Below, in pieces: positions 15,895 to 24,450 of a stretch of 64,000 bases of DNA. The DNA is taken from contig JAAHFN010000002.1 in the NCBI GenBank assembly GCA_010672965.1, positions 169,912 to 233,911 on the forward strand, read 5' to 3'. Under the pieces are notes generated by a model. It ran no database searches. It was not told the origin of the DNA and saw nothing but the letters and a program-made list of their open reading frames with translations. Numbering within the stretch: the first letter of the stretch is position 1; every line of letters starts with the position of its first letter. Source of the DNA: Oscillatoria sp. SIO1A7. GTDB lineage: Bacteria > Cyanobacteriota > Cyanobacteriia > Cyanobacteriales > Laspinemataceae. Both the position numbers and the translations under genes were made by a program.

Positions 15895-16686
15895 TCATCC
15901 CTCGTCATTTTCTAATTTTGCGATCGCATTACGGCGCGCTTCCCAGGCCGGAGAAAAGTTGGGTTGAATCGCTAATACTTGGTTAAAAGTATCTATTGCT
16001 TCTTCATATCTTTGCAAACAATACAGAACATTGGCCCTACCATTCAAGGCAGCTACAAGGCGGGGCTTAATCGCCAAGGCTCTATCGAAGGAATCCAAAG
16101 CTTCCTCATATTTTTGTAAATAACTCAGCGCGTTACCTCGCCCATTCAAAGCTTCTGGATAATTGGGCATAATCCTCAAAGCACGGTCAAAGGTATCGAG
16201 AGCTTCTTCGTATTTTTGTAAATAATTAAGTACGGTGCCCCGCCCGTGCCAAGCGGCTGGGAAATTTTCTTCAATAGCCAGAGCGCGGTTTATAGATTCT
16301 AGGGATTCATCATATTGGCCTAATTCAGCGAGAGCTGCAGATCGCCCGTACCAAGAATGAAGATGGCGAGATTGAATGGCCAAAGATTGATTAAAGTGAG
16401 TAACCGCCGCCTGAAAATTGCGCAGATTATACTCATCTACACCACGATGATATTCGGCTTCTGCTTCCTTAATAGCTTGGGGACTGCTAGGATTGGGATT
16501 GTTAGGAACGGGATTGTTAGGAACGGGATTGTCAGGAACCGGGTTGATGGGAACCGGGTTGATGGGAGCGGGATTTATAGGAGCGGGATTGTCAGGAACC
16601 GGGTTGATGGGAACGGGATTTATAGGAGCGATCGCCTTTCCCGTCCCATCTTCATTGCCTAGAGCGATACTAGCCAATAGCGTCAA
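15895..16686 (-). CDS. TPR repeat protein with Asn-Pro-rich N-terminal region
   Basis: A 263-residue protein. After MTLLASIALGNEDGTGKAIA come repeats of INPVP/DNPVP (about 22-66), encoded by a short minisatellite, then five tetratricopeptide repeats (about 75-255; for example WYGRSAALAELGQYDESLES and the ALNGRGNALSYLQKYEEALD pair). Its ATG overlaps the TGA of the upstream TPR gene (ATGA, 16683-16686), so the two should be translationally coupled. TPRs mediate protein-protein contacts. No cleavable signal is obvious. Partner unknown. Confidence 0.85.
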   Translation of the reverse strand: MTLLASIALGNEDGTGKAIAPINPVPINPVPDNPAPINPAPINPVPINPVPDNPVPNNPVPNNPNPSSPQAIKEAEAEYHRGVDEYNLRNFQAAVTHFNQSLAIQSRHLHSWYGRSAALAELGQYDESLESINRALAIEENFPAAWHGRGTVLNYLQKYEEALDTFDRALRIMPNYPEALNGRGNALSYLQKYEEALDSFDRALAIKPRLVAALNGRANVLYCLQRYEEAIDTFNQVLAIQPNFSPAWEARRNAIAKLENDEG

Positions 16687-19600
16687 GTTTTTTTTTCCCG
16701 ATCGCCAACATCTGTTTCTGTTGGCGCGCCCTCAGTTATGTTTGTTGTTTCTGTCTCCAGCTCCTCGTCCAATCCTTTAATCGTCCCTAAAGTCTTTACG
16801 TCTAGGGAAGATAGTTCCGAGACATAGCTTAATTTCGAGCGGGATGGCTGCTTGGGTGCTGGGGGGGCGGCGGACTGCGAGTTTTCCACACGCTCTATCA
16901 GTGCATTCTTGGCCTCCCTGGCATTCTGGAAACGAGGATTTAGGGTTAGAGCTTCGTTAAAATATTCCAGAGATTCTATTGTTCTATCCAAGTCTGCAAA
17001 GCACAGACCCTTGCCGTACAAAGCATCCAGGCAGTTTGGTTCTAGTTTCAAAACTTGGTCGTAAGATTCGAGACCTTCTTCATATCTACCCAAGGCTCTG
17101 AGTACGGAACCGCGATCGCTCCAGGTATCGAGCAAATTCGCCTCCATTTCCAAAGCCCGATTGTAGGATTCTAGAGCCTCCTCGTATCTGCCCAATTCTT
17201 TCAAAGCCTTCCCTCGTTCGTTGAGAGCATTAGGGAAATTAGGTTCTATGGCTAGGGCGCGATCGCATACTTCGATAACTTCTTCATATCTTCCCAATTC
17301 CCTGAAAACCAACGCCTGCCCGTACCAAGCATCTAAAAAACTCGGTTCCCGGGCAGAAGACTGCTGAAAATAATTTAGCGCCTCTTCGAGATGGCCGGCA
17401 TCCAACTCATCTAAGCCTTGGCTTAACGCCCCTCGGGCTCCGATGCTTTTCACAGCCGGAGCCACTTTGGAACTGCTGCCAGGGTTCCTGATTCGTTCCC
17501 GAGCGATCGGCGCAACAGTTTCTCGGCGATCGTTCTTAGCCTGTGCGACTTTATCAAAGTTCTTAGGAGACTTCTGGGAAACCCGCCCCAAAGTCCTCTC
17601 CTGGGAGGGGTTAGGGGTGGGTTGGGAGGGGTTGGGTTTTTCCCCGGTCGGAGTACCCACCCCCAACCCCCTCCCGAGAGGGGGCTCTGCCAGCTTCGAG
17701 GCTTCTCCAACTTCGGCAGCTTCTTTATTAGTTCTAGCGGCTCGATCGGTTCGCTTGGTCTCGGCAGATTCAGTCGCTCCGGCAACTATGGCAGCTCCGG
17801 CAGATCCAGCAACTATGGCAGCTCCAGCAACTTCGGCCACTTCGGGAACTTTATCGACTTCGGCAGCTCCAGCAACTTCGGCAACTTCGGGAACTTTATC
17901 GACTTCGGCAGCTCCAGCAACTTCGGCAGCTCCAGCAACTTCGGCAGCTCCAGCAACTTCGGCCACTTCGGCAACTTCGGCAGCTCCAGCAACTTCGGCC
18001 ACCTTGGCAACTTCAGCAACTTCGGCAGCTCCAGCAACTTCGGCCACCTTGGCAACTTCGGCAGCTCCAGCAACTTCGGCCACCTTGGCAACTTCAGCAG
18101 TCTTATCGACTTCGGCAGCTCCGGCAACTTCAGCAGTTTTATCGACTTCGGCAGCTCCAGCAACTTCGGCAACTTCAGCAACTTCAGCAGCTCCAGCAAC
18201 TTCGGCAGCTCCAGCAACTTCGGCAACTTCGGCAACTTCAGAAGATTTAGCAGCTCCGGCAACTTCGGCAGCTCCAGCAACTTCGGCAGCTCCAGCAACT
18301 TCGGCCACCTTGGCAACTTCGGCAGCTCCAGCAACTTCGGCCACCTTGGCAACTTCAGCAGCTCCAGCAACTTCAGCAGTCTTATCGACTTCGGCAGCTC
18401 CAGCAACTTCGGCAGTTTTATCGACTTCGGCAGCTCCAGCAGCTTCGGCAACTTCAGAAGATTTAGCAGCTTTATCGACTTCGGTCGTTTCGGTTTTATC
18501 GGTTTCAGCAGCTTCCCCAGCTCCCGAAACTTCTCCAGCTCCCGAAGCTTGCTCGGTTTTAGAGGCCGGAGACTCAGAAGAATTGGGGCGAGTTGCGGAT
18601 GAAGAGTTTCTCGTATTCGGCAAAACGGCAGCAGGGTTAGATCCGGATGAAAGAGCAGCAGCATTAGAACTAGAACTTAGAGCCATTGCCTGCTTGTTGG
18701 CCTCAATTGCCTCTGTATAGCGTCCCAATCTTTGTAGTGCAACTCCTTTATTTACCCATGCCGGTTGCAAGTCTGGTTTCAGTTCCAAAGCTTTGTCCCA
18801 ACTGGCTAAAGCTTCCTCCCAGCGACCCAAGTTTGCTAGCCCCCTACCTCGGTTAAACCACAGTTCCGCTGCATTTGCCGGTTGCAAATCTGGTTTCAGT
18901 TCCAAGGCTTTATCCCAACTGGCCAAAGCTTCCTCCCAGCGACCCAATTGTTCGAGCCCGTAACCTCGGTTCAACCACAGTTCCACCTCATCTGGTTTTA
19001 TTTCTAAGCCTTTATCCCAAGAAGCTATGGCATTTTCCCATTGGTTTAAAGCTGCCAGAGCCAGACCTCGGTTATACCAGGTTTCCCAATCATCCGGTTT
19101 GATTTCCAGAGCCTTATCCCAAGAAGCTATAGCATTTTGGTGCTGTTGCAACTCAAACAGAGTATCTCCCCGATTGCTCCAGGCAATTTGAGAATTGGGA
19201 TTAATCGCCAGGGCTCTATCGTAGCTCTCTATAGCTTCCTTTCCGCGACCCAACTCGCTCAAAGCATTACCGCGATTAGTCCAAGCGCGATCGCTCCCTT
19301 GCTCCAAAGCGATCGCCCGGTCAAAAGCCGCCAAAGCCCCTTGATTATCCCCAGCCTGTAGGCGATCGAGCCCTCGCTCCAGCCAGCCCTTGGCATTGTC
19401 CGGCTCCTGGATAGACTGTTCTTGCTCTACCGCCGCCGTACTTTGTTTTTGCTCTACCGCCGCCGTACTTTGTTTTTGCTCTACCGCCGCCGTACTGGGA
19501 GGATTGCTTGTTTGCTTTGGAACTGCAGTCGGCGCAGTATCTTGCCCAGCTTCTAGCAACCGAGAGCCGATACTTCCGGCGGTGTTGGCCAATTCTCTTA

Positions 19601-19961
19601 GAGAATCAATTTGTTGGGCGCGATCGGCCAGCAGAACCAAGCGCTCCCCTAACTCGCGATATGACGTTGGCGATGCATAAGGTATGCTTTGGGTTCTTCG
19701 CTCGCCAAAGCGACGCAGCCAGCCGAGCCATCGATCCATATCGGCGCGATCGCTTTTTTCCTCAAAGAACCGCACGATCTGGGGAGCCTCCCACCCGTTT
19801 TTAACCCCTGCGAGCAACTGCATGAAAAAATTTTCATACTCTGTATCGTTCAAAGGTTGCGGGGAAGAGTCCGGCGTCGGTTCGACGGTCCTTGAGTCCT
19901 TTAAGAGCCCGAACAAACTGCGAAATAGTCTGACTATCCACTGCCAAATCCGCCTAAGCAT
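16683..19961 (-). CDS. Large TPR protein with Ala-Glu-Val-rich central minisatellite region
   Basis: 1092 residues. An N-terminal hydrophobic/basic segment MLRRIWQWIVRLFRSLFGLL could be an amphipathic membrane anchor. A conserved helical region follows (about 35-145), three EQKQSTAAV repeats (about 165-195), a first TPR block (about 190-430, with FDRAIALEQ, SWDKALEIKPD-type units), a low-complexity zone (about 480-760) of AEVAGA, AEVDKT and AEVAKV units, a linker, and a second TPR block (about 860-1030). The zone is encoded by 9/18-bp tandem units and is likely to vary in length among strains. Coupled to the downstream TPR gene. Role unknown; probably a scaffold. Confidence 0.85.
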   Translation of the reverse strand: MLRRIWQWIVRLFRSLFGLLKDSRTVEPTPDSSPQPLNDTEYENFFMQLLAGVKNGWEAPQIVRFFEEKSDRADMDRWLGWLRRFGERRTQSIPYASPTSYRELGERLVLLADRAQQIDSLRELANTAGSIGSRLLEAGQDTAPTAVPKQTSNPPSTAAVEQKQSTAAVEQKQSTAAVEQEQSIQEPDNAKGWLERGLDRLQAGDNQGALAAFDRAIALEQGSDRAWTNRGNALSELGRGKEAIESYDRALAINPNSQIAWSNRGDTLFELQQHQNAIASWDKALEIKPDDWETWYNRGLALAALNQWENAIASWDKGLEIKPDEVELWLNRGYGLEQLGRWEEALASWDKALELKPDLQPANAAELWFNRGRGLANLGRWEEALASWDKALELKPDLQPAWVNKGVALQRLGRYTEAIEANKQAMALSSSSNAAALSSGSNPAAVLPNTRNSSSATRPNSSESPASKTEQASGAGEVSGAGEAAETDKTETTEVDKAAKSSEVAEAAGAAEVDKTAEVAGAAEVDKTAEVAGAAEVAKVAEVAGAAEVAKVAEVAGAAEVAGAAEVAGAAKSSEVAEVAEVAGAAEVAGAAEVAEVAEVAGAAEVDKTAEVAGAAEVDKTAEVAKVAEVAGAAEVAKVAEVAGAAEVAEVAKVAEVAGAAEVAEVAEVAGAAEVAGAAEVAGAAEVDKVPEVAEVAGAAEVDKVPEVAEVAGAAIVAGSAGAAIVAGATESAETKRTDRAARTNKEAAEVGEASKLAEPPLGRGLGVGTPTGEKPNPSQPTPNPSQERTLGRVSQKSPKNFDKVAQAKNDRRETVAPIARERIRNPGSSSKVAPAVKSIGARGALSQGLDELDAGHLEEALNYFQQSSAREPSFLDAWYGQALVFRELGRYEEVIEVCDRALAIEPNFPNALNERGKALKELGRYEEALESYNRALEMEANLLDTWSDRGSVLRALGRYEEGLESYDQVLKLEPNCLDALYGKGLCFADLDRTIESLEYFNEALTLNPRFQNAREAKNALIERVENSQSAAPPAPKQPSRSKLSYVSELSSLDVKTLGTIKGLDEELETETTNITEGAPTETDVGDREKKT
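17790..18500. repeat. Coding minisatellite (9/18-bp units)
   Basis: On the plus strand units such as GGCAGCTCCAGCAACTTC (18 bp) and variants GGCCACCTTGGCAACTTC or ATCGACTTC alternate. Length is a multiple of three, so copy changes stay in frame. The bias opens long antisense frames, which are not genes. Confidence 0.9.
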
Positions 19962-20186
19962 CTGTTGATTCTCCGATCCAATAGTCTGGTCTGCGCGCCT
20001 GAGCCGTACCTTGAGATTCTACAGTAGAATCCCGGCATCGGGCATCATGGGAGACAATGGGGCCATCAAATCGGGGACGTGGTAAGAGGCGGTACGAGAT
20101 TTTATCCCGCTTCCCCAGATACGCCCGAAGCAATTGACGCTACCACAGGGGAAGAGATGCTCGATATCTCCTTGTCGTCGATCGCA

Positions 20187-20326
20187 TATAGCCTTTCTCA
20201 AATAAGTGTAATAAAATAAACGTAGGGGCGACAGCATCGCGAGCGACAATCTCGGCTGTGTAACGGTAATTACCGTATTGGGATGCTTCGCCCCAGACAC
20301 CTTACAGCAATTTGAGAAACGCTATA
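20187..20326. mobile_element. MITE, family C
   Basis: TATAGCCTTTCTCAAATAAG at left and TTTGAGAAACGCTATA at right, interior GTAGGGGCGACAGCATC and GGGATGCTTCGCCCC. It provides the last codons of the neighbouring NB-ARC remnant frame. Confidence 0.88.
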
Positions 20327-20640
20327 TTTTGTTTTGACATACTGCCTTACCAGAGGCTGAAGATTAAAAAGAGTCGCTCTATTTTGTCGTAGATTAAAAA
20401 GAGTCGCTCTATTTTGTCGTTGTTTTTCAACCGAGTAGCGCCGCAGCAAAGATTGGAGAGCTTCTGGTATATTATCGGATAATAAGGGTAAATCCTGTCG
20501 CAGTTTGGCAAGGGAAACTGGCTCCGATCGCCTAGCCAGGGCAGACATTACCTGTTTTTCTAGGGCAGACAAGCGATCGAATTGGCGATCGCAAATTAGC
20601 AAGTAAATTAGTTCGCGTTTGAGCGACCCTCATTTTTAAC
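20327..20640 (-). pseudogene. Fragment of an NB-ARC-WD40-type NTPase protein
   Basis: The minus frame reads LKRELIYLLICDRQFDRLSA, then LEKQVMSALARRSEPVSLAK and LQSLLRRYSVEKQ...LQPLVRQYVKT. This is the winged-helix region after the NB-ARC domain in many cyanobacterial NB-ARC/WD40 proteins (typical FTLQPVVMEYV). A 30-bp tandem duplication (about 20363-20420) repeats QNRATLFNLR. Both ends are lost: a MITE on the 3' side, no NTPase part on the 5' side. Confidence 0.6.
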
Positions 20641-20774
20641 TGCACGACACAAATTACCCTTGAGAGCGAGATGGATAACGGGCGGTACTGAGGCGTACTG
20701 AGGCGATCGCCTTGACAGGCCGCGATTTACTCGCTATCCTAGAAAGCTAAGTAGGATTTAGGAAAACAGGAAAA

Positions 20775-21029
20775 ATGCCAACAGCTACCCTTGCTGGGAA
20801 TGGGGAGATTATAGTTCCTCAAGAAATCCGGGAGTTCCTGAAACTCAAACCGGGCGATAACGTTGATTTTATAGTAGAGGAGGACGGGCGGGTTGCAATC
20901 CGACCCAGCGCGATCGCGGTTCGAGAACTAAAAGGAATTTTGCATCGGCAGGGAATGAAACCCGTCTCTATCGAAGAGATGAACGCGGCCGCGATAAGAG
21001 GATGGAGCGGTCAAATATGCGAGGATTAG
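20775..21029 (+). CDS. AbrB/MazE/SpoVT-fold antitoxin
   Basis: An 84-residue swapped-hairpin AbrB protein: ATLAGNGEIIVPQEIREFLK with LKPGDNVDFIVEEDGRV, then a C-terminal toxin-neutralising tail (ELKGILHRQGMKPVSIEEM). It should bind its own promoter. It overlaps the following PIN toxin gene by 13 bp, the usual arrangement. AGGAAAACAGGAAAA upstream serves as ribosome site. Both partners look intact. Confidence 0.9.
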   Translation: MPTATLAGNGEIIVPQEIREFLKLKPGDNVDFIVEEDGRVAIRPSAIAVRELKGILHRQGMKPVSIEEMNAAAIRGWSGQICED

Positions 21030-21412
21030 ACACTAACGTTTTGGCTCGGTATTTGGTTCAGGACGATCCAGTACAGGGCGAGCGAGCGTCTCAGTTAATT
21101 GAGGAAATGGCCGCCTCTGGAACAGCTTGCTTTATCAATAACATTGTCCTCTGTGAATTAGTCTGGGTTTTGAAGTCAGCTTATGCTTATAAAAAAGAGG
21201 ATATTATAAGCATACTCGACCGGCTATTGAACTCAAGTCAATTTGAGTTTGAGAGCAAAGAAGCAGCCAAATGGGCACTAGAGGAATACCAAAAAAGTAA
21301 AGCAGACTTTTCAGATTGTTTGCTGGCAAAACATAACCAAAACCAGGGATGTAGCGAAACAATTTCTTTTGACAAGGGAGTTAGAAGAGTGGAGGGATTT
21401 AGAGTTTTGTAA
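21017..21412 (+). CDS. VapC-type PIN domain toxin
   Basis: 131 residues from the ATG at 21017 (MRGLDTNVLARYLVQDDP), chosen over the ATG at 21002 because GGAG (21004-21007) is well placed for it. Acidic residues: Asp5, Glu in LCELVWVL (about 45), Asp in KADFSDCLLA and the final SFDKGV, a complete PIN active site. The family cleaves tRNA or rRNA when released from the antitoxin. Partner is the AbrB protein upstream. Confidence 0.9.
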   Translation: MRGLDTNVLARYLVQDDPVQGERASQLIEEMAASGTACFINNIVLCELVWVLKSAYAYKKEDIISILDRLLNSSQFEFESKEAAKWALEEYQKSKADFSDCLLAKHNQNQGCSETISFDKGVRRVEGFRVL

Positions 21413-21776
21413 ATAAATAGCAAATGGTAACGGGCGATCGCTCTCTGTGTCCCAGCAACCCCAGCACAGACAGCGATCGCCCCAAAAATCGCAATTGGTC
21501 TGTGTCAGGGTTCGGAGAATTCACGGCAGCCGGTCCTACCCGGTCGATCGCAGGTTTCAAGACAAGTCCAGGGACAGCTAGTATCGCCCATCCTACGGTC
21601 TGGAGATTGCGATCGCTCTTTCATTTGAAAACTACAAACGCTTGCGGGCTCGGGGGATAATATAGGAAAAGGCGATCGCTGCCTTTGCTGCCAAAACCCA
21701 AGATACACAAAGTCCGCAAGCTTAGTCTTAAGTCGCCTTAGTAGTGAAATATAATAATATATATAAGACTAGATCC

Positions 21777-21865
21777 AGACTTACGCAAAAGCAATCGTCC
21801 AATACCATCCGTAGGGGTCAACGGCCGTTGACCCCTACCACATATAGAGTTAATGCGTAAGTCCT
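21777..21865. mobile_element. MITE, family E
   Basis: AGACTTACGCAAAAGC at left, ATGCGTAAGTCCT at right, interior GTAGGGGTCAACGGCCGTTGACCCCTAC perfect palindrome (about 21812-21839). It ends 23 bp before the UPF0175 start and adds an in-frame upstream ATG to it. Confidence 0.8.
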
Positions 21866-21888
21866 ATAGATATAATAATTTTCGTGCC

Positions 21889-22146
21889 ATGCAAGTTACT
21901 GTTGAAATTCCCGATCGCATTGCCCAACGCCTAGACCAGACTGAAGACAAGCTCTCTCGTCGTCTTTTAGAAATAATTATTGCTGACGCTTATAGTTGCG
22001 GCGATATTAATACTGCCGAACTACGTCAGCTTCTCCAATTGCCAAACCGTTTGGCCGCTCATGCCTTCCTCAAGCGCATGGGTGTTTATTTAAACTATGA
22101 CGAGACCGAATTAGAACGAGACCTTCAGACTCTTAAGGAGTTATAG
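21889..22146 (+). CDS. UPF0175 family antitoxin
   Basis: 85 residues: MQVTVEIPDRIAQRLDQTED, a helical middle (LSRRLLEIIIADAYSCGDIN) and a HTH-like ELRQLLQLPNRLAAHAFLKR. UPF0175 proteins pair with DUF3368 PIN-like toxins, which lies next. ATG 21889 is preferred: the longer frame from 21853 begins inside a MITE. The stop TAG lies at the edge of a family D MITE, so the native end may have been trimmed. Confidence 0.85.
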   Translation: MQVTVEIPDRIAQRLDQTEDKLSRRLLEIIIADAYSCGDINTAELRQLLQLPNRLAAHAFLKRMGVYLNYDETELERDLQTLKEL

Positions 22147-22324
22147 CGCTACGCGCAAGTCAAAAGTCATGCATTAAAAAGTCAAAGGTAGTCTCTGACT
22201 AAGGAACGAGCGTTTATAAATGTCTTAACTCATTTGCGTAGTGCTATATAACGGGAATTTCCGTATTGGGATGCGCGGGCCCGCTTCGCCCCAGAAACCT
22301 CACATCAATTTGAGAACCGCTATA
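22142..22324. mobile_element. Family D MITE followed by half a family C MITE
   Basis: 22142-22248 is nearly identical to 12104-12209 (TATAGCGCTACGCGCAAGTC ... TTTGCGTAGTGCTATA). 22249-22324 is the right half of family C (GGGATGC...GCTTCGCCCC ... TTTGAGAACCGCTATA). They separate antitoxin from toxin. Confidence 0.85.
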
Positions 22325-22329
22325 AGAGC

Positions 22330-22803
22330 GTGACGATTGTTGTATCCGACACCTCTCCAATTTGTTATCTGTTGCTAATTAACAGAATTGACATATTACC
22401 AACTTTATACAAAACTGTTATCATTCCTCAAGCTGTTGCAGGCGAGTTGAAGGCACCCGAATCTCCCCCTGCGGTCAAAAGCTGGATTGCTCGGCCTCCC
22501 AATTGGCTCCAAATACAATCGATAGAACTTTCCCAAGACATTGAAATAGAAAAGCTCGATCTGGGAGAAAGACAAGCAATTGCACTTGCCGAAAGGCTAA
22601 AAGCAGATTTGGTGATTTTGGACGATCGCGCAGGAAGGCTAATTGCTGCAAAACGCGGATTAAAAATAATCGGTGTTTTGGGTATTGTCAAAAATGCTGC
22701 CGGATCGGGATTGCTGGATTTAGAAGCAACTTTTCAGCAGTTGCAAAATGCTGGCTTCTGGGTTAAACCGAGCCTTCTGGAGCGCCTGGTATCAGATGAT
22801 TGA
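22330..22803 (+). CDS. DUF3368 PIN-like toxin
   Basis: 157 residues from GTG 22330: MTIVVSDTSPICYLLLINRI with the PIN Asp7, then IPQAVAGELKAPES (Glu), LGERQAIALAERLKADLVIL and DDRAGRLIAAKRGLKIIGVL with the C-terminal acidic pair. This is the complete DUF3368 pattern, partner of UPF0175. The 183 bp of MITE DNA before it replaces the normal overlap, so its expression must now depend on read-through or a new promoter. Confidence 0.87.
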   Translation: MTIVVSDTSPICYLLLINRIDILPTLYKTVIIPQAVAGELKAPESPPAVKSWIARPPNWLQIQSIELSQDIEIEKLDLGERQAIALAERLKADLVILDDRAGRLIAAKRGLKIIGVLGIVKNAAGSGLLDLEATFQQLQNAGFWVKPSLLERLVSDD

Positions 22804-22818
22804 CCCTCGCCGCAGTAG

Positions 22819-22883
22819 AGAGCGATCGCCTTTGCCCCAGCAGAAAGCGATCGCGTTTTGCCCCCCAGCAGAAAGCGATCGCC
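22819..22883. repeat. Three HIP1-containing short repeats
   Basis: AGAGCGATCGCCTTTGCCCC, then CAGCAGAAAGCGATCGCG and CAGCAGAAAGCGATCGCC with TTTTGCCCC spacers: a ~27-bp tandem array, each with GCGATCGC. Confidence 0.75.
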
Positions 22884-22897
22884 CAACATCCTAAATA

Positions 22898-23125
22898 TTA
22901 GCTAACAGATTGTACGGGAACTTTAGATACTTTCCAAGACCGCCCCTGACAGCTAACTCTATCGCCAACAATGCGATCGCCAGCAATTTGTCGCATTAGT
23001 TCTATAGCTTCTTTTCGCTCTTCGTCGGTCATGTAGTCGTCGCCTTTGCGACCGCTGGGGCAGCGCTTCGGATCGCCCCCGGCCTCTATATATCGCTGTC
23101 GAGCTATAGCTGTTAGCTCTTGCAA
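22898..23125 (-). CDS. Small hypothetical protein of the HEPN cluster
   Basis: A 75-residue basic/acidic protein from a TTG start (23125): LTAIARQRYIEAGGDPKRCP, then GRKGDDYMTDEERKEAIELM and a C-terminus with SCQGRSWKVSK. The frame is open further upstream to about 23165 without ATG. It follows the HEPN-like gene by about 45 bp on the same strand. Family not recognised. Confidence 0.45.
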   Translation of the reverse strand: MQELTAIARQRYIEAGGDPKRCPSGRKGDDYMTDEERKEAIELMRQIAGDRIVGDRVSCQGRSWKVSKVPVQSVS

Positions 23126-23169
23126 TCTTGCGGATTGTTTCTTTTCTATTTCTGTCGGGTTTCTAATTA

Positions 23170-23544
23170 TTATAGACCTTGCAATTTAGCAATAAGTTTC
23201 GCTGCCAGTTTTATAGTTTGCTTGGTTAGCTCCGGCAAACTAGCAACCTTATCGTCATAATCAGCTCGGTTGCGATTGGAACGCAAGCGTTTCAAAATGC
23301 GCCCTACATCTTGGCGAACTGACTCGGGACTATTCTTGAATTGATTGATGACGTAATCGTGGGTACTTTTCCGGAGAATGGCAAGACCATCCCTGTCGCG
23401 TAAGTGGTTTCGGGCTTGAATGAAAGCTGCGTAATAGGCTCGACTAATGGCCGAACGCAGCCGGGACTCCTGAGTGGCAGAGATTTTGGCTTTCCCAGCC
23501 AGTTGTTGGGCTAGTGCTAAATATTCTGTCCAATTAAAGCTCAT
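23170..23544 (-). CDS. HEPN-like helical protein
   Basis: 124 residues, all helical by eye: FNWTEYLALAQQLA, ESRLRSAISRAYYAAFIQAR, HDYVINQFKNSPESVRQDVG and KRLRSNRNRADYDDKV. The RAYYAAF and R..RN.ADYD signatures are typical of HEPN-fold proteins of the HI0074/KNTase-partner type, some of which are ribonucleases (the classical Rx4-6H motif is not evident here). Its start overlaps the stop of the upstream gene by one base (TGATG), so the two are coupled. Probable toxin-antitoxin or defence-type pair. Confidence 0.7.
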   Translation of the reverse strand: MSFNWTEYLALAQQLAGKAKISATQESRLRSAISRAYYAAFIQARNHLRDRDGLAILRKSTHDYVINQFKNSPESVRQDVGRILKRLRSNRNRADYDDKVASLPELTKQTIKLAAKLIAKLQGL

Positions 23545-23921
23545 CAGTAACCCAGATTAATAAACATTTTGTCCTTGGCACGCGCTTCGACATTGCCCCA
23601 CCAGTCGGCATCCATTTGCAAAAGCAGGTCAACTGACTCGTCGGGGTCAATGCTGGAAGGAATCAATAGTACCAATTCGCCATCTTCCGACCCTGCCACC
23701 GTTTCTGGATCGATATCCACTGCTAGGATAAGGGGCGTATCTGGAAAGTAATGGCGAATTTTGTCGGGAGCTTCCAGCAAGAGGGGAACGAGAAACGGAT
23801 AGCGAGCGATAAACTGCAATACTTCCTCGCGCTCTCGCAGGTTGTAGAGCTGCTCTAACTTTTCGGTATCGGCGATCGCTCTTGTATCTTTCGGAACTGG
23901 AGTAGTTTGTAATTTTATCAT
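23544..23921 (-). CDS. Conserved protein coupled to the HEPN-like gene
   Basis: 125 residues. N-terminal helix EKLEQLYNLREREEVLQFIA with YPFLVPLLLEAPDKIRHYFP, then strands LILAVDIDPETV and GELVLLIPSSIDPDESVDLL, and DADWWGN near the end. I remember such sequences next to helical proteins in cyanobacteria but no named family. It is first in the minus-strand cluster 23921-22898 and shares a TGATG junction with the HEPN-like gene, suggesting partner (possibly antitoxin) function. Not the classical MNT nucleotidyltransferase: no GSxxxG motif. Confidence 0.6.
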   Translation of the reverse strand: MIKLQTTPVPKDTRAIADTEKLEQLYNLREREEVLQFIARYPFLVPLLLEAPDKIRHYFPDTPLILAVDIDPETVAGSEDGELVLLIPSSIDPDESVDLLLQMDADWWGNVEARAKDKMFINLGY

Positions 23922-23991
23922 GGCTAGTCTATTCTTATTTTTTATTCTATAGAGAGTAGAGTACGCCGTAGCGTAACGCCATAGCGCATCC

Positions 23992-24341
23992 TATAGCGTT
24001 TCTCAAATAAGTGTAACGTAGGGGCGACAGCATCCCCAAGACAATCTCGGCCGTAGAACGGTAACCCTCGTAATGGGATGCTTCGCCCGCTTCGCCCCAG
24101 AAACCTCACATCAATTTCGATACCTTCGCCAAAACAGAAAAGTACCTTATTTGTAGGGAGCAGCTCTGGGACGAAACCCAACAAATACCCGATTGTTAAC
24201 CAATGCCGGATCCCCCCAACCCCCCGATAAATTGGGGGGCTTAAGACCCTTTTGGCTATTGCCCCCCAATTTATCGGGGGGTTGGGGGGGATCGTGCCGG
24301 TGGTAAAAATGGCGAAGGTATTGAATTTGAGAACCGCTATA
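23992..24341. mobile_element. MITE, family C, with element H nested inside
   Basis: TATAGCGTTTCTCAAATAAG at 23992, GAGAACCGCTATA ending 24341. The interior normal part runs to CATCAATTTC; then element H (about 24118-24322) with ends GATACCTTCGCC and GGCGAAGGTATTG splits it. Element H carries the CCCCCC/GGGGGG arms and matches 13917-14085. Confidence 0.8.
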
Positions 24342-24361
24342 GCACCGCCGCAGCGCACCCC

Positions 24362-24450
24362 AGATCCCCCCAACCCCCTTTAAAAAGCTTTAAAAAGGAG
24401 AGCAGTAAATTCCGGTTTTCCTCCCTTTTTAAGAGGGGACCAAGGGGGTA
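24362..24450. repeat. G/C homopolymer inverted repeat
   Basis: AGATCCCCCCAACCCCC ... GGGGACCAAGGGGG with inner TTTAAAAAGCTTTAAAAAGG. Same type as 15730-15814. Confidence 0.65.

Noticed and set aside
17443..18720. Long plus-strand frames (up to 425 codons) opposite the TPR gene
   Set aside because: They exist only because the 9/18-bp minisatellite is stop-free in all phases; composition is repeats of Ala-Thr-Ser or Gly-Ser-Asn-Phe with no conserved parts.
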